Shown here: positions 1 through 7,869 of the stretch, one piece after another
Numbering within the stretch: the stretch's first letter is position 1
Layout of the letters: each line of letters begins with the position of its first letter
Assembly (NCBI GenBank): GCA_045605385.1
Contig: JAZUPW010000042.1
Span: 8,411 to 72,410 of the forward strand
Length of the DNA stretch: 64,000 nucleotides
Direction of reading: 5' to 3'
Source: SIG607 sp045605385
Lineage (GTDB): Bacteria; Bacillota; Clostridia; Oscillospirales; Acutalibacteraceae
The notes under the pieces: generated by a model
What the model saw: the letters and a program-made list of their open reading frames with translations, nothing else
The model's database searches: none
What the model was told of the DNA's origin: nothing
Position numbers and translations under genes: made by a program

Positions 1-312
1 GGTCACCTGTTCGCGCAGAGCACATACCAACATTTTTATCCTGCGCCTGTCCGGCTGTTCCCCGGAAATCTGTTGGACTGCGTTGTCCAGCTTATTAAAA
101 ACTTCTTCCAACGCTCCCAGCATCAATTGTCCATTTGCATTTAATTCTATTTTGTTGGATGTGCGTTCAAAAAGATTGGTGTGTAGCTCTTTTTCCAGCC
201 TTTTTATCGCCGCCGAAACCGATGTTTGCGGCACCATATACTTTTGAGCGGTCTTGGTAAAACTTCCGTTTTTGGCACTTTCATAAAAATATCGTAGTTG
301 CAGCATTTCCAT
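1..312 (-). CDS. LysR-family transcriptional regulator, N-terminal part (cut by window edge)
   Basis: Only the first 104 codons are in the window. The start ATG at 312 follows an AAAGGAG ribosome binding site. The visible protein begins MEMLQLRYFYESAKNGSFTK and has the classical LysR winged-helix signature (early Phe-Tyr, AA..Y...Q.S.S.AI..LE..L...LFER). The effector-binding domain lies outside the window. It is divergent from the M20/CapA pair, the usual arrangement for a LysR protein controlling its neighbours, so I infer regulation of 431-2871. Its small-molecule signal cannot be inferred. Confidence 0.85.
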   Translation of the reverse strand, partial: MEMLQLRYFYESAKNGSFTKTAQKYMVPQTSVSAAIKRLEKELHTNLFERTSNKIELNANGQLMLGALEEVFNKLDNAVQQISGEQPDRRRIKMLVCALREQVT

Positions 313-380
313 ATGATCAACTCCTTTAACTACATATTACCACACTTTTAAAGTTAGTGCAACCCAATATAAGACAATTG

Positions 381-409
381 TTTACATTTGGGCACAATGG
401 GTATATACT
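381..409 (+). promoter_or_regulatory. Promoter for the M20-CapA operon
   Basis: TTTACA at 381-386 and TATACT at 404-409 are separated by exactly 17 nt, just upstream of a purine-rich ribosome binding site before the GTG start at 431. The promoter lies in the divergent intergenic gap with the LysR gene, where such regulators bind. Confidence 0.6.
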
Positions 410-430
410 ATAAAAAGGGAGGGAGTTTTT

Positions 431-1567
431 GTGAACGAGAGAATCAAAAAATATATTGCTAAAAATAGTGGGTTGCTATATCAGACATTAAAGGAGCTTT
501 GCCTGATCTCTGCGCCCTCCCATTTTGAGCATAAGCGCGCAGAATATTGCAAAAATTGGCTGGAGGAGCATGGAGCAAAGAGCGTTCATATTGACGAAGC
601 GCTAAATGTGATTTTTCCGATAAACTGCAATGACAGTAACGAGATCACAGTTTTTGCGGCTCATACGGACACGGTTTTTTCCGATAAGGAGCCGATGCCT
701 TATTGCGATGACGGCGAAAAGATTTTCTGTCCGGGTGTGGCCGACGATACCGCGAGTGTTGTTATTTTGTTGCTCACGGCAAAGTATTTTATAGAAAACA
801 AAATTCTGCCCCAAAAAGGAATTATGTTCGTTTTGAATTCATGTGAAGAAGGGCTTGGCAATCTCAAAGGTGTACGCAAACTCTTTGAAAGTTTTGAAAA
901 CAGGATAAGCGTATTTATCACTCTCGACAGCGTTTTGGATATCATTATAGACCGCGCTGTCGGTTCCGTACGATATGAGGTGTGCGTAGAAACAGCCGGC
1001 GGACACTCCTTTGACAAATTCGGCAACACCAACGCCATCGCGGTATTAAGCAACATTATCAACGAGATTTATAGTATTGAAGTTCCTAAAAAAGTTGGAA
1101 CAAAAACTACATATAATGTTGGCACCATTGAAGGCGGAACATCCGTAAATACAATAGCGCAATCGGCAAAAATGCTTTGTGAATACCGCTCCGACGACAA
1201 AGATTGTCTTGCGTATATGCAAGGCGAATTTCAAAAAATTTTCGACAGAGCAGCCGAAACAGCAACGGTAACGGTTCGTTCCGTTGGCAATCGCCCTTGC
1301 GGCGATATCGACTACGATAGAATTGAAACTTTGAAAAGAGTGGCAGTACCTATTATTGAAGATGCGATAGGAAAAACAGTTGCTTTTAGAAGTGGTTCTA
1401 CCGATTGTAACATTCCGCTAGCGCTAGGCGTTGCGGCACTTTGTATCGGCACAGATATCCACCAAAAGACCCACACTCGCGAGGAATGGATCGACAAAAA
1501 GTCTATAAAGACCGGTCTTCTGATAACGATAAAAACCAGTATAACATTGACAGAGGTAATCTTATGA
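431..1567 (+). CDS. M20-family metallopeptidase (peptidase T / aminoacylase-like)
   Basis: A 378-residue protein with the M20 di-metal architecture. Metal-site motifs are HTDTV near residue 78, a GVADDTAS segment near 103 and the catalytic SCEEG near 137. A GHSFDKFG segment near 191 marks the start of the lid/dimerisation domain, and a late His lies in KTHTREEW. Start is GTG after GGGAGG. Members hydrolyse the terminal amide or peptide bond of small peptides or N-acyl amino acids in the cytoplasm; the substrate cannot be read from sequence. The stop overlaps the start of the CapA-like gene (ATGA), so the two are translationally coupled. A remnant of another M20 gene lies at 15489-15834. Confidence 0.85.
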   Translation: MNERIKKYIAKNSGLLYQTLKELCLISAPSHFEHKRAEYCKNWLEEHGAKSVHIDEALNVIFPINCNDSNEITVFAAHTDTVFSDKEPMPYCDDGEKIFCPGVADDTASVVILLLTAKYFIENKILPQKGIMFVLNSCEEGLGNLKGVRKLFESFENRISVFITLDSVLDIIIDRAVGSVRYEVCVETAGGHSFDKFGNTNAIAVLSNIINEIYSIEVPKKVGTKTTYNVGTIEGGTSVNTIAQSAKMLCEYRSDDKDCLAYMQGEFQKIFDRAAETATVTVRSVGNRPCGDIDYDRIETLKRVAVPIIEDAIGKTVAFRSGSTDCNIPLALGVAALCIGTDIHQKTHTREEWIDKKSIKTGLLITIKTSITLTEVIL

Positions 1568-2871
1568 AATTTGCTGTAGCAGGCGATATAGCGGTTCAAC
1601 GGAGAATTCATAAAGAGGGTTCCGGCTTTTCTGAAATTTGTGAATATTTGTGCAAGGCAGATGTCCGTTATGCCAACCTGGAAACTACTCTGCACCGTGG
1701 AGAGTATTATGCCAACCAGTTCAGCGGCGGAAGTTACCTCCGTGCAGATCCCGAGACGATGGAGGATGTAAAAGCCTACGGTTTCAATATGCTGAGTTTT
1801 GCCAACAACCACTCCATGGATTTTGACCGTGGCGGGCTTATGGCAACCAAAAAGACCGTGGACGAATACGGTGTTGTAAATGCCGGTGTTGGTGCAAATT
1901 TAGATGAAGCCGCAGCCCCTGCTTACCTGGAAACACCTCACGGCAGAGTAGCATTGATCGCAGTCGTGTCCACAATGGGAACACCTTTATCTGCAAGTGG
2001 CTCTGCTATGGCAGGGAAACAGTCTCGCCGTTTTCCCGGCCGCCCCGGTGTAAACGGTTTGCGAATAGATGAACATATCGAAGTCACAGAAGAGCAATTG
2101 AAAGCCATACGGCAAATCGGTACACTTAGCAAGGTCAACGCGCAAAAAGATATTGAGCGCGCAGAAGGTTATTTCCCTGCCTTACCAGAAGGTACGGCTG
2201 TTTTGAAAGACTTACAATTTCGCCTGGGTAATACCACTCGTTATATAACATCGCCCAACAAAGAAGATATGCTTCGGGTTGAAAAAGCTATATATGAAGC
2301 GCAAGTGCAGGCAGATTACATTTTGGTAGCTATCCATTCTCATGAAATCAGCGGAGACAGCAAAGAGCAACCCGCCCAATTTTTGGAGGAATTTGCACAC
2401 CGTTGTATTGACGCTGGGGCGCACGCAATAATCGGCCATGGTCCCCATTTGCTTCGACCTTTGGAAATTTATAAAAATCGACCTATTTTTTATTCGTTAG
2501 GAGATTTTGTCATTCATCTTGAAAGCATTGCCTTTGCTCCGGAAGAAATGTACGCAAAGCAGGGTCTCAACAGCGATCATACACTACGGGAGGTTTTCTA
2601 TAATCGCAGTGCCAACTATACGCGTGGTCTTATGCGCGATCACCGAATGTTTGAAGCTGTGATTCCCTATTTTGAAATGGAAAATGGTGAATTAACAAAA
2701 TTGGAATTAATGCCGATCGAGTTGCATTTTGATGAGCCGATATGGAAACGCGGCAATCCTTGTTTTTCCAAGAAACACGGAATCATTGAACGTTTGGCAG
2801 AAATATCCGGACCTTACGGTACAAAAATTTCCGCAGACAGCCGAGGATATGGAATCGTCGATTTGAAGTAG
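1564..2871 (+). CDS. CapA-family metallophosphatase-like protein (PGA_cap domain)
   Basis: I start the gene at ATG 1564, which overlaps the M20 stop as ATGA, rather than at the longer upstream frame; this gives 435 residues beginning MKFAVAGDIAVQRRI. The CapA/PgsA signatures are present in order: AGDIA near the N-terminus, ANLET, SFANNHSMDFDRGGL, IAVVSTMG, a HSHE metal-binding stretch and IIGHGPH followed by YSLGDFV near the C-terminus. CapA proteins are calcineurin-like enzymes linked to poly-gamma-glutamate synthesis, export or cleavage. No signal peptide or transmembrane helix is visible, so with an M20 peptidase beside it, breakdown of a gamma-linked or unusual peptide seems more likely than capsule export (inference). 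Confidence 0.85.
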   Translation: MKFAVAGDIAVQRRIHKEGSGFSEICEYLCKADVRYANLETTLHRGEYYANQFSGGSYLRADPETMEDVKAYGFNMLSFANNHSMDFDRGGLMATKKTVDEYGVVNAGVGANLDEAAAPAYLETPHGRVALIAVVSTMGTPLSASGSAMAGKQSRRFPGRPGVNGLRIDEHIEVTEEQLKAIRQIGTLSKVNAQKDIERAEGYFPALPEGTAVLKDLQFRLGNTTRYITSPNKEDMLRVEKAIYEAQVQADYILVAIHSHEISGDSKEQPAQFLEEFAHRCIDAGAHAIIGHGPHLLRPLEIYKNRPIFYSLGDFVIHLESIAFAPEEMYAKQGLNSDHTLREVFYNRSANYTRGLMRDHRMFEAVIPYFEMENGELTKLELMPIELHFDEPIWKRGNPCFSKKHGIIERLAEISGPYGTKISADSRGYGIVDLK

Positions 2872-2975
2872 TCACAAACTCCGGCTAAGTGCAATAGTAA
2901 AATAAAGGTAGACACATGGGAAACCACCATGTATCTACCTTTTTCTTATGCTAAAATATAATAGGAGGTATCAAA

Positions 2976-3341
2976 ATGAAAAAAGGACAAAAGAAACGAG
3001 TATGGACAAAAGAACAAAAATTAGAAATCATAGGCAAACATTTAAACGAGCATATTTCCGTACGAAATCTCGAAAAGGAATATAACGCAGATAGAAGTAT
3101 GATCTGCCATTGGTTAAGGGACTACGGAAAATATGGAGAAGCTGCCTTTAATTCTAAAGGACATCCAGGGAATCCTTTTGCAGCATTACACACAAGCAAG
3201 AGCTTGACCGAAACAGAAAAATTAAGATTGCAACTAATAAAATTGGAAATAGAAAACGAACGATTAAAAAAAGGATACCAAGTGAAAGGAGTTGGTGCAA
3301 ACAAGGAGTTCGTTTCTTTAAAAGGTGCGAATACGAAATAA
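2976..3341 (+). CDS. IS3-family transposase OrfA
   Basis: A 121-residue protein with an N-terminal helix-turn-helix of the IS3 OrfA type (KRVWTKEQKLEIIGKHL, then a recognition helix around DRSMICHWLRDYG) and a C-terminal coiled region rich in Leu, Glu and Lys (KLRLQLIKLEIENERLKK) resembling the leucine zipper used for multimerisation. It binds the element ends. Ribosome binding site AGGAGG precedes ATG 2976. The heptamer A AAA AAA at 3266-3272 lies in this frame just after the coiled region and would allow a -1 shift into OrfB to make the OrfAB transposase. Confidence 0.9.
   Translation: MKKGQKKRVWTKEQKLEIIGKHLNEHISVRNLEKEYNADRSMICHWLRDYGKYGEAAFNSKGHPGNPFAALHTSKSLTETEKLRLQLIKLEIENERLKKGYQVKGVGANKEFVSLKGANTK
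3266..3272 (+). other. Programmed -1 ribosomal frameshift site of the IS3 element
   Basis: Seven A residues are phased as A AAA AAA in the OrfA frame, followed by GGA. Sliding back one base enters the OrfB frame, which is open from here through the OrfB start at 3368 and adds a stretch typical of OrfB N-termini (C-E-Y-E-I-I, then KDKYSVNFLC). An AGGAG further downstream lies in the overlap. IS3-family elements commonly make OrfAB this way; shift efficiency is not known here. Confidence 0.75.
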
Positions 3342-3367
3342 TATATTCATTAAAAGATAAATATAGT

Positions 3368-4192
3368 GTGAATTTTCTTTGTGAGGTAATGCTAGTTAAC
3401 CGTTCTGGATACTACAAATGGTTAGCAAGAAAAGATAAGCCAAATAGATACGAACAGGATAGAATAATACTTACAGAATTATTGTTAGAACAACATAAAA
3501 AGCACAAAACAAAAGGTTACCATTATCTTGCTAATCTAATTCGTAATGAAACCGGTTGGGTTTTCTCGGACAACTTAGCACACAAATGTTGTAAATTAGC
3601 AGGCATACGTTTTAAAACCAAGCGTGGCAGAAAAATTGCAGGTAGGGAAAATATTAAATTTCCCAATATAATTAAAGGTGATTGGAGTGCAACTAAACCT
3701 TTGGAAATTGTTGTATCAGATATGACCTGTATTAAACATAAAGGTATCAGATGTGAATGGACCTATCTTTTGGATGTATTTAATAACGAAATTATTGCAA
3801 GCTCGGTAACTAATAAAGTTGGTAGCAGTCTACCGTATTATCATTGCTTAGAATATTTAATAGAGAAAAAGAAAGAGCAGACCTACCCGGTCTCACTTCA
3901 CACCGACCAAGGTAGCGTCTACTCATCAGCAGGCTTTTACCAAACCCACAAAGATTATACTAATATAATACGCTCTAAGTCAAGAGCCGGAACTCCAACA
4001 GATAATCCAATTATTGAATCCTTAAATGGTTGGATAAAAGAAGAAATGAGAATAGATTTCAATTTAAAAGCCGTCGATGGTATACCCTCGTTCATTGAAA
4101 AGTATGTTCATTACTTCAACAACGAAAGATTATCTTACAAACTTAATTACAAAACCCTTGTTCAATATAGAATCGAACAAGGGTTTGAATAA
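3368..4192 (+). CDS. IS3-family transposase OrfB (DDE integrase)
   Basis: The frame gives 274 residues from GTG 3368, but the biological product is probably the OrfAB fusion made through the A7 site at 3266-3272, because the same frame is open upstream. It has the IS3 OrfB signature VNRSGYYKW near the start, an HTH_21-like region, and an rve-type integrase core with the DDE triad: Asp in VSDMTCIK, Asp in LHTDQGSVY, and Glu in NPIIESLNGWIK followed 7 residues later by a basic residue. The C-terminal YFNNERLSYKLNYKTLVQY is also typical. No disruption is visible, so the element may still be active. Confidence 0.9.
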   Translation: MNFLCEVMLVNRSGYYKWLARKDKPNRYEQDRIILTELLLEQHKKHKTKGYHYLANLIRNETGWVFSDNLAHKCCKLAGIRFKTKRGRKIAGRENIKFPNIIKGDWSATKPLEIVVSDMTCIKHKGIRCEWTYLLDVFNNEIIASSVTNKVGSSLPYYHCLEYLIEKKKEQTYPVSLHTDQGSVYSSAGFYQTHKDYTNIIRSKSRAGTPTDNPIIESLNGWIKEEMRIDFNLKAVDGIPSFIEKYVHYFNNERLSYKLNYKTLVQYRIEQGFE

Positions 4193-4225
4193 TTGGTGGT
4201 TTTCACTGTCTACTTTTACTTGACA

Positions 4226-4738
4226 AGTTCAACCAAATGGTGGTGTTAAAAATTATCGTAAATTTTTGATGAAATTCCGATTTTAATTTAACGTCAATTC
4301 CCGCATCTTTTAATACAGATACATTTTCAACAATAGACGCGTTTGTATAGTTGACAAAAAAGCCCATTGGTCAGGATAGATGACAAAATTATCATCAACA
4401 AATTCGCTATTGTTATTTTTGCTGGCAAGACCTTCTAAAGGTAGCGCTATCAGATTACCGAAACCACCCTTTGGCATAGTATCTTGGTTTGGAAAAAGAC
4501 GATCATATGATGTAAACTTAATCTTACTTTGATTTTCCATTGATATGGTTAAAAGCCCACTTCCCAATTTTCTTGCAACCGCAGCTTCAATAGGATCATT
4601 GAAAAATATCCAAACATGTGCACCGTGCCCTGAACGAGAACGCTCAATATATGCAGGTTTATTGTTTTTAATACAAGTGGTTTTAAATGCAAGTCGATGC
4701 TTTTTAAAATTAGAGCCATCAATGATAGTTAAAAGATA
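4226..4738 (-). pseudogene. Decayed fragment of a TOTE-conflict-type primase/helicase protein
   Basis: On the minus strand, directly after the DeoR stop, one frame (about 4738 to 4310) encodes a primase-like segment with KHRLAFKTTCIKNNKPAYIE, RSGHGAHVWIFF, SYDRLFPNQDTMPKGGFGN and YPDQWAFL. I recognise this as resembling the archaeo-eukaryotic-primase domain of TOTE-type proteins. After about 4330 the homology continues in another frame with VLKDAGIDVKLKSEFHQKF, resembling the phospholipase-D-like module of the same proteins, so an internal deletion/frameshift joined distant parts. It has no start codon of its own and is truncated by the IS3 element. Family call is from memory. Confidence 0.55.
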
Positions 4739-5503
4739 TTATTTGACATTTATAACGGTTATGCCGTTATCGTATAATACATTATTTTCATTTTTATCGG
4801 GTTTGTAGGTGGTGACAATAAAATCAGCAGTCGACAGATCGGAAATTTTTGCCATAGCATTTCGTCCGAATTTACTTTGGTCGGCGGCTATTATGCTCAC
4901 ACTCGATTGTTCGAGCATTTGCCTGTCAACATCAATTTCCTCATTATAATAGGTTGAAAAGCCTCCGTTAAAATCAATTCCATCCACAGATAAAATTAAT
5001 TTATCAGCATAATATTTCCTGAGAATCGATGTAGCATCGGAACCAAAAGTAAATTGGTATTTTGAATTTACCGAACCACCAATGAGAACAATGTTAAAAT
5101 TTGGGTTAGCAGATGCTTCCAGTGCAATTGAGATGGAATTTGTGATAATATTAAGGTGGTATTCTGCTGGCAAATGTCTGAAAACAAGAAGTGTAGTAGT
5201 CCCTGCGTTGAGCATAACTGTATCATTAGGTTCAATCATTAGGGCGATTTTTTTGGCAATAATATCTTTTTCTATATGGTTTGTTTCTAAGCGCTGATTA
5301 AAGTTCATACTGCAATAGGGTTTGTAGGAACTTATTGCACCGCCGTGAGTACGAGTGAGTAAACCTTTGCTTTCCATATCCGTAAGGTAATTTCTAACTG
5401 TAACCTCAGATACTTCAAATAACTGACTTAAGGTTGCGACTCTTACTGAGCCATCTCTTCTTATTAAATCCAAAATTTGTTGCTTTCTGCTTTCGGATAC
5501 CAC
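4739..5503 (-). CDS. DeoR-family transcriptional regulator
   Basis: I choose GTG 5503, with GGAG eight bases upstream, rather than the longer frame reaching 5641; this gives 254 residues, the normal DeoR size. The N-terminal helix-turn-helix (SRKQQILDLIRRDGSVRVA, then SEVTVRNYLTDMESKGLL and RTHGGA) is the DeoR signature. The C-terminal part is the DeoR sensor domain (NAGTTTLLVFRHLP, ITNSISIA, LIGGSVN, VDGIDFNGGFS, AADQSKFGR), related to phosphosugar isomerases and usually sensing a sugar phosphate. It is divergent from the sugar operon starting at 5727 and is its probable repressor; the inducer would be a phosphorylated intermediate of that pathway. Confidence 0.9.
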   Translation of the reverse strand: MVSESRKQQILDLIRRDGSVRVATLSQLFEVSEVTVRNYLTDMESKGLLTRTHGGAISSYKPYCSMNFNQRLETNHIEKDIIAKKIALMIEPNDTVMLNAGTTTLLVFRHLPAEYHLNIITNSISIALEASANPNFNIVLIGGSVNSKYQFTFGSDATSILRKYYADKLILSVDGIDFNGGFSTYYNEEIDVDRQMLEQSSVSIIAADQSKFGRNAMAKISDLSTADFIVTTYKPDKNENNVLYDNGITVINVK

Positions 5504-5634
5504 TATAACCACTCCAAAATTTTCTTCTGTTTTTAATGTAACATACAGATTATTTTTTGTCAAGTGAGCTTGAAAGTGGTTTCGAATGACATTCATTTCA
5601 TAAAAAAAAGAAAGATAAAAGCAAAAATTATATA

Positions 5635-5663
5635 TTGACATTTATATTCTATAGGTGTAAACT
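5635..5663 (+). promoter_or_regulatory. Promoter of the DeoR-controlled sugar operon
   Basis: TTGACA at 5635-5640 and TAAACT at 5658-5663 have a 17-nt spacer and a TG immediately upstream of the -10 box. Transcription would start near 5670, about 57 nt before the first gene. The gap between the divergent DeoR gene and this box is the logical operator region; AT-rich partial repeats are present but no clear operator palindrome can be assigned. Confidence 0.65.
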
Positions 5664-5726
5664 AAAAATATAATGTTCTATAAGCGTTACCGATTAAATA
5701 TTTGTATCAAAAAGGAGTTTTTTAAA

Positions 5727-7220
5727 ATGGAAAAAGTTTTAATTGGTTGGGCGGAAGAAAGCCTTGTGCCTAGTAAAAAAGTATCCTTGTCAGGACAATT
5801 TTTTGAAAGAATTTCAGAGTATGTTGAATCGGAAATCACAGCTACTGCTATGGCTGTAGAAGCTGACGGTGACTGTATGATTTTAGTGTCCTGTGACCTT
5901 ACAGGAATTAATACTTACGTTTTGGAAAAGACCAGAAAGAAGTTTACTGTTTTGTGTCCGGAAGTTGATCCTAAAAAAATTATCTTAGCAGCGACTCATA
6001 CACATACATCGCATACATTATGTACAGGTGTTGCCAGTGGAACTTTCGTTAATATAAAAAATCTTTTAAATGAATTTCTACCTGAAGAAAATCTTTATGA
6101 GGAATTAGTAAAACCTAATGAGAGTGTTATTACACCTGAAGAAGCTACGGAATTTGTAACAGATAGGATAGCACTTGCGGCTAAAAATGCTTGGGAGAAC
6201 AGAGCGGTTTCTTATTTCACTAATGAATTCGGCAGAGCGGCAGTTGGTATGTGCCGCAGAGTTTCTTATGATGATGGTACTTCTCAGATGTGGGGTGATA
6301 CCAACACTGCAAACTTTGTTGCGCTTGAAGGCGGTAATGATTCAGGTGTTGAGCTTATTTATACATATGATGAAAACAAAAAATTAACAGGTGTTGTAGC
6401 GAATATTGCTTGTCCTGCACAGATTTTAGAGCAAAGAAGCTTTATTTCAGGAGACTATTGGGGTAGAACAAAAAATATTTTACGCGAAAAGTTGGGCGAA
6501 AATATTTTCCTTTTGGGCCTTTGCGGAGCTGCAGGTGACCAGTGTCCGAGAGACCTTGTTCGTTGGGTAGAGCCTGAAACCCCGATTGATGATCCAAATG
6601 TTAAAAGACCTAACCCCATTAACAGAAAAGCCGACCCTTCTATGTATGATATTAGCGGTTGTAATCGTGTGGGTAAAAGAATTGCAAACGAAATAATCTC
6701 TGTTTACGAGGAAATTACCGACCTTCAGGACGAGGCTGTATTTGTTCATCAGGTAAAACAACTTGACTTGCCGTTTCGTAAGGCTACAATAGCAGAATAT
6801 AATAATGCTGTTCGTGAGATTGAGTATTATGTTCAGCAGAATAAGGGTAAAGGTGCCTTTAATTTTGAGGATAAGGCAAAGCTTCACGTTCATTTAGGAA
6901 CAATACTACGTTTCCGCGAACAACAAGAAAAAGAAATTTTCTCGATTGAAAGTCACATAATTCGTTTTGGTGATATTGCATTTACTACTAATCCGTTTGA
7001 ATTGTTTCTTGATTTCGGTAATAGAATGAAAGCCAGAAGCAAGGCGAAGCAGACCTTTATAATTCAACTTTGTTGCGGTGCCGCCGGTTATCTACCTACT
7101 GAAAAAGCGGAAAAAGCAGGTCACTATAGTGCATATATTTCAAGCGGTAATGTAGGACACGAGGGCGGAGATATTTTAGTTAGAAATACAATTTCTGAAA
7201 TCAATAAAATGTTTGATTGA
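5727..7220 (+). CDS. Neutral/alkaline ceramidase-like hydrolase, first gene of sugar operon
   Basis: ATG 5727 follows AAGGAG; product 497 residues. The N-terminal half resembles the neutral/alkaline non-lysosomal ceramidase fold: MAVEADGDCMILVSCDL, then LAATHTHTSHT with clustered His residues for zinc, and a later GDYWGR. The C-terminal GAAGYLPTEKAEKAG and GNVGHEGGDILV are also typical. There is no signal peptide and no C-terminal immunoglobulin-like ceramidase domain, so it is a cytoplasmic, short version. Such proteins occur in carbohydrate clusters, where the substrate is probably a sugar amide or ester rather than ceramide (inference). It heads the operon, suggesting it releases the sugar that later enzymes process. 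Confidence 0.75.
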   Translation: MEKVLIGWAEESLVPSKKVSLSGQFFERISEYVESEITATAMAVEADGDCMILVSCDLTGINTYVLEKTRKKFTVLCPEVDPKKIILAATHTHTSHTLCTGVASGTFVNIKNLLNEFLPEENLYEELVKPNESVITPEEATEFVTDRIALAAKNAWENRAVSYFTNEFGRAAVGMCRRVSYDDGTSQMWGDTNTANFVALEGGNDSGVELIYTYDENKKLTGVVANIACPAQILEQRSFISGDYWGRTKNILREKLGENIFLLGLCGAAGDQCPRDLVRWVEPETPIDDPNVKRPNPINRKADPSMYDISGCNRVGKRIANEIISVYEEITDLQDEAVFVHQVKQLDLPFRKATIAEYNNAVREIEYYVQQNKGKGAFNFEDKAKLHVHLGTILRFREQQEKEIFSIESHIIRFGDIAFTTNPFELFLDFGNRMKARSKAKQTFIIQLCCGAAGYLPTEKAEKAGHYSAYISSGNVGHEGGDILVRNTISEINKMFD

Positions 7221-7250
7221 ACTTTTAGTAAATGATTGGAATGGTGATTT

Positions 7251-7844
7251 ATGAAAAAAGAATCGCTTGAACAAATGTTGCAAGTATATTCCATCGAAAA
7301 GGAATGTATTGAAAGAATGGCAGACTTTTTCGATGAGGAGGCATATTCAAAAGCAGTAGATTTGCTAAAAAACGCCGAGCGTATCGGTGCTACGGGTTGC
7401 GGGCACAGCGGAATTATCTGTCAGCACTTTGCACACTTAATGTGCTGTATAGATGAACCTGCAAGGTTTATTTCACCTGCTGAGGCGGTACATGGTGGAA
7501 CGGGATTCCTTCAAAAGGATGATGTTTGTGTATTCGCATCTCGCGGTGGTAAAACTAAGGAACTTTTACCTATACTTGATATTTGCAAGGCAAAGGGAGT
7601 TAAGGTAATCACGATAACTGAAAATCTTGAATCACCTTTGGCGGTTGGTGCGGATGTAGTATTAAAGCAGTATGTAAATCGTGAAACCGACAAGTACAAT
7701 TGTCAGGGAACAACATCGTCTACTGCGTTGGCAGTAATCTTCCACGTGCTTCAAACAGCACTTATAGAAGAAACAAGTTTCAAAAACGAGCAGTTCGCAT
7801 TAGTGCATCCGGGCGGTGCAGTTGGCGAAAGGCTTAATAAATAA
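7251..7844 (+). CDS. SIS-domain sugar-phosphate isomerase-like protein (KpsF/GutQ type, no CBS)
   Basis: A 197-residue single SIS domain. The phosphosugar-binding loops are visible: GATGCGHSGIICQHFAHLM near residue 44, VFASRGGKTKELLPILDICK near 87 where a Ser/Thr-rich loop is expected, VITITENLESPLA, and the closing TSSTALAVIFHVLQTALIEE with FALVHPGGAVGERL, which matches the KpsF/GutQ arabinose-5-phosphate isomerase end of the SIS domain. The CBS pair of KpsF is absent. It probably isomerises an aldose/ketose phosphate made in this pathway. Position two in the DeoR operon, 30 nt after the hydrolase gene. Confidence 0.8.
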   Translation: MKKESLEQMLQVYSIEKECIERMADFFDEEAYSKAVDLLKNAERIGATGCGHSGIICQHFAHLMCCIDEPARFISPAEAVHGGTGFLQKDDVCVFASRGGKTKELLPILDICKAKGVKVITITENLESPLAVGADVVLKQYVNRETDKYNCQGTTSSTALAVIFHVLQTALIEETSFKNEQFALVHPGGAVGERLNK

Positions 7845-7869
7845 AAAATATTTTTTGGAGGAAAACAAA

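Larger units (their letters stand above)
2890..4224 (+). mobile_element. IS3-family (IS150-like) insertion sequence, apparently intact
   Basis: Two overlapping transposase frames sit between imperfect inverted repeats. The left end (from 2890) contains AGTAAAA, GTAGACA and GAAACCACC blocks; the right end read on the minus strand from about 4224 contains AGTAAAA, GTAGACA and GAAAACCACC in the same order. A 3-bp AAG directly precedes 2890 and follows 4224, a possible target duplication; the exact end is uncertain by 1-2 nt because the outermost bases do not match perfectly. The right flank interrupts a decayed primase/helicase-like gene at 4226-4738. Confidence 0.85.

Noticed and set aside
4545..4808. 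Plus-strand ORF of 87 residues
   Set aside because: It is antisense to the primase-like remnant and the DeoR 3' end, has no ribosome site and no recognisable domain.
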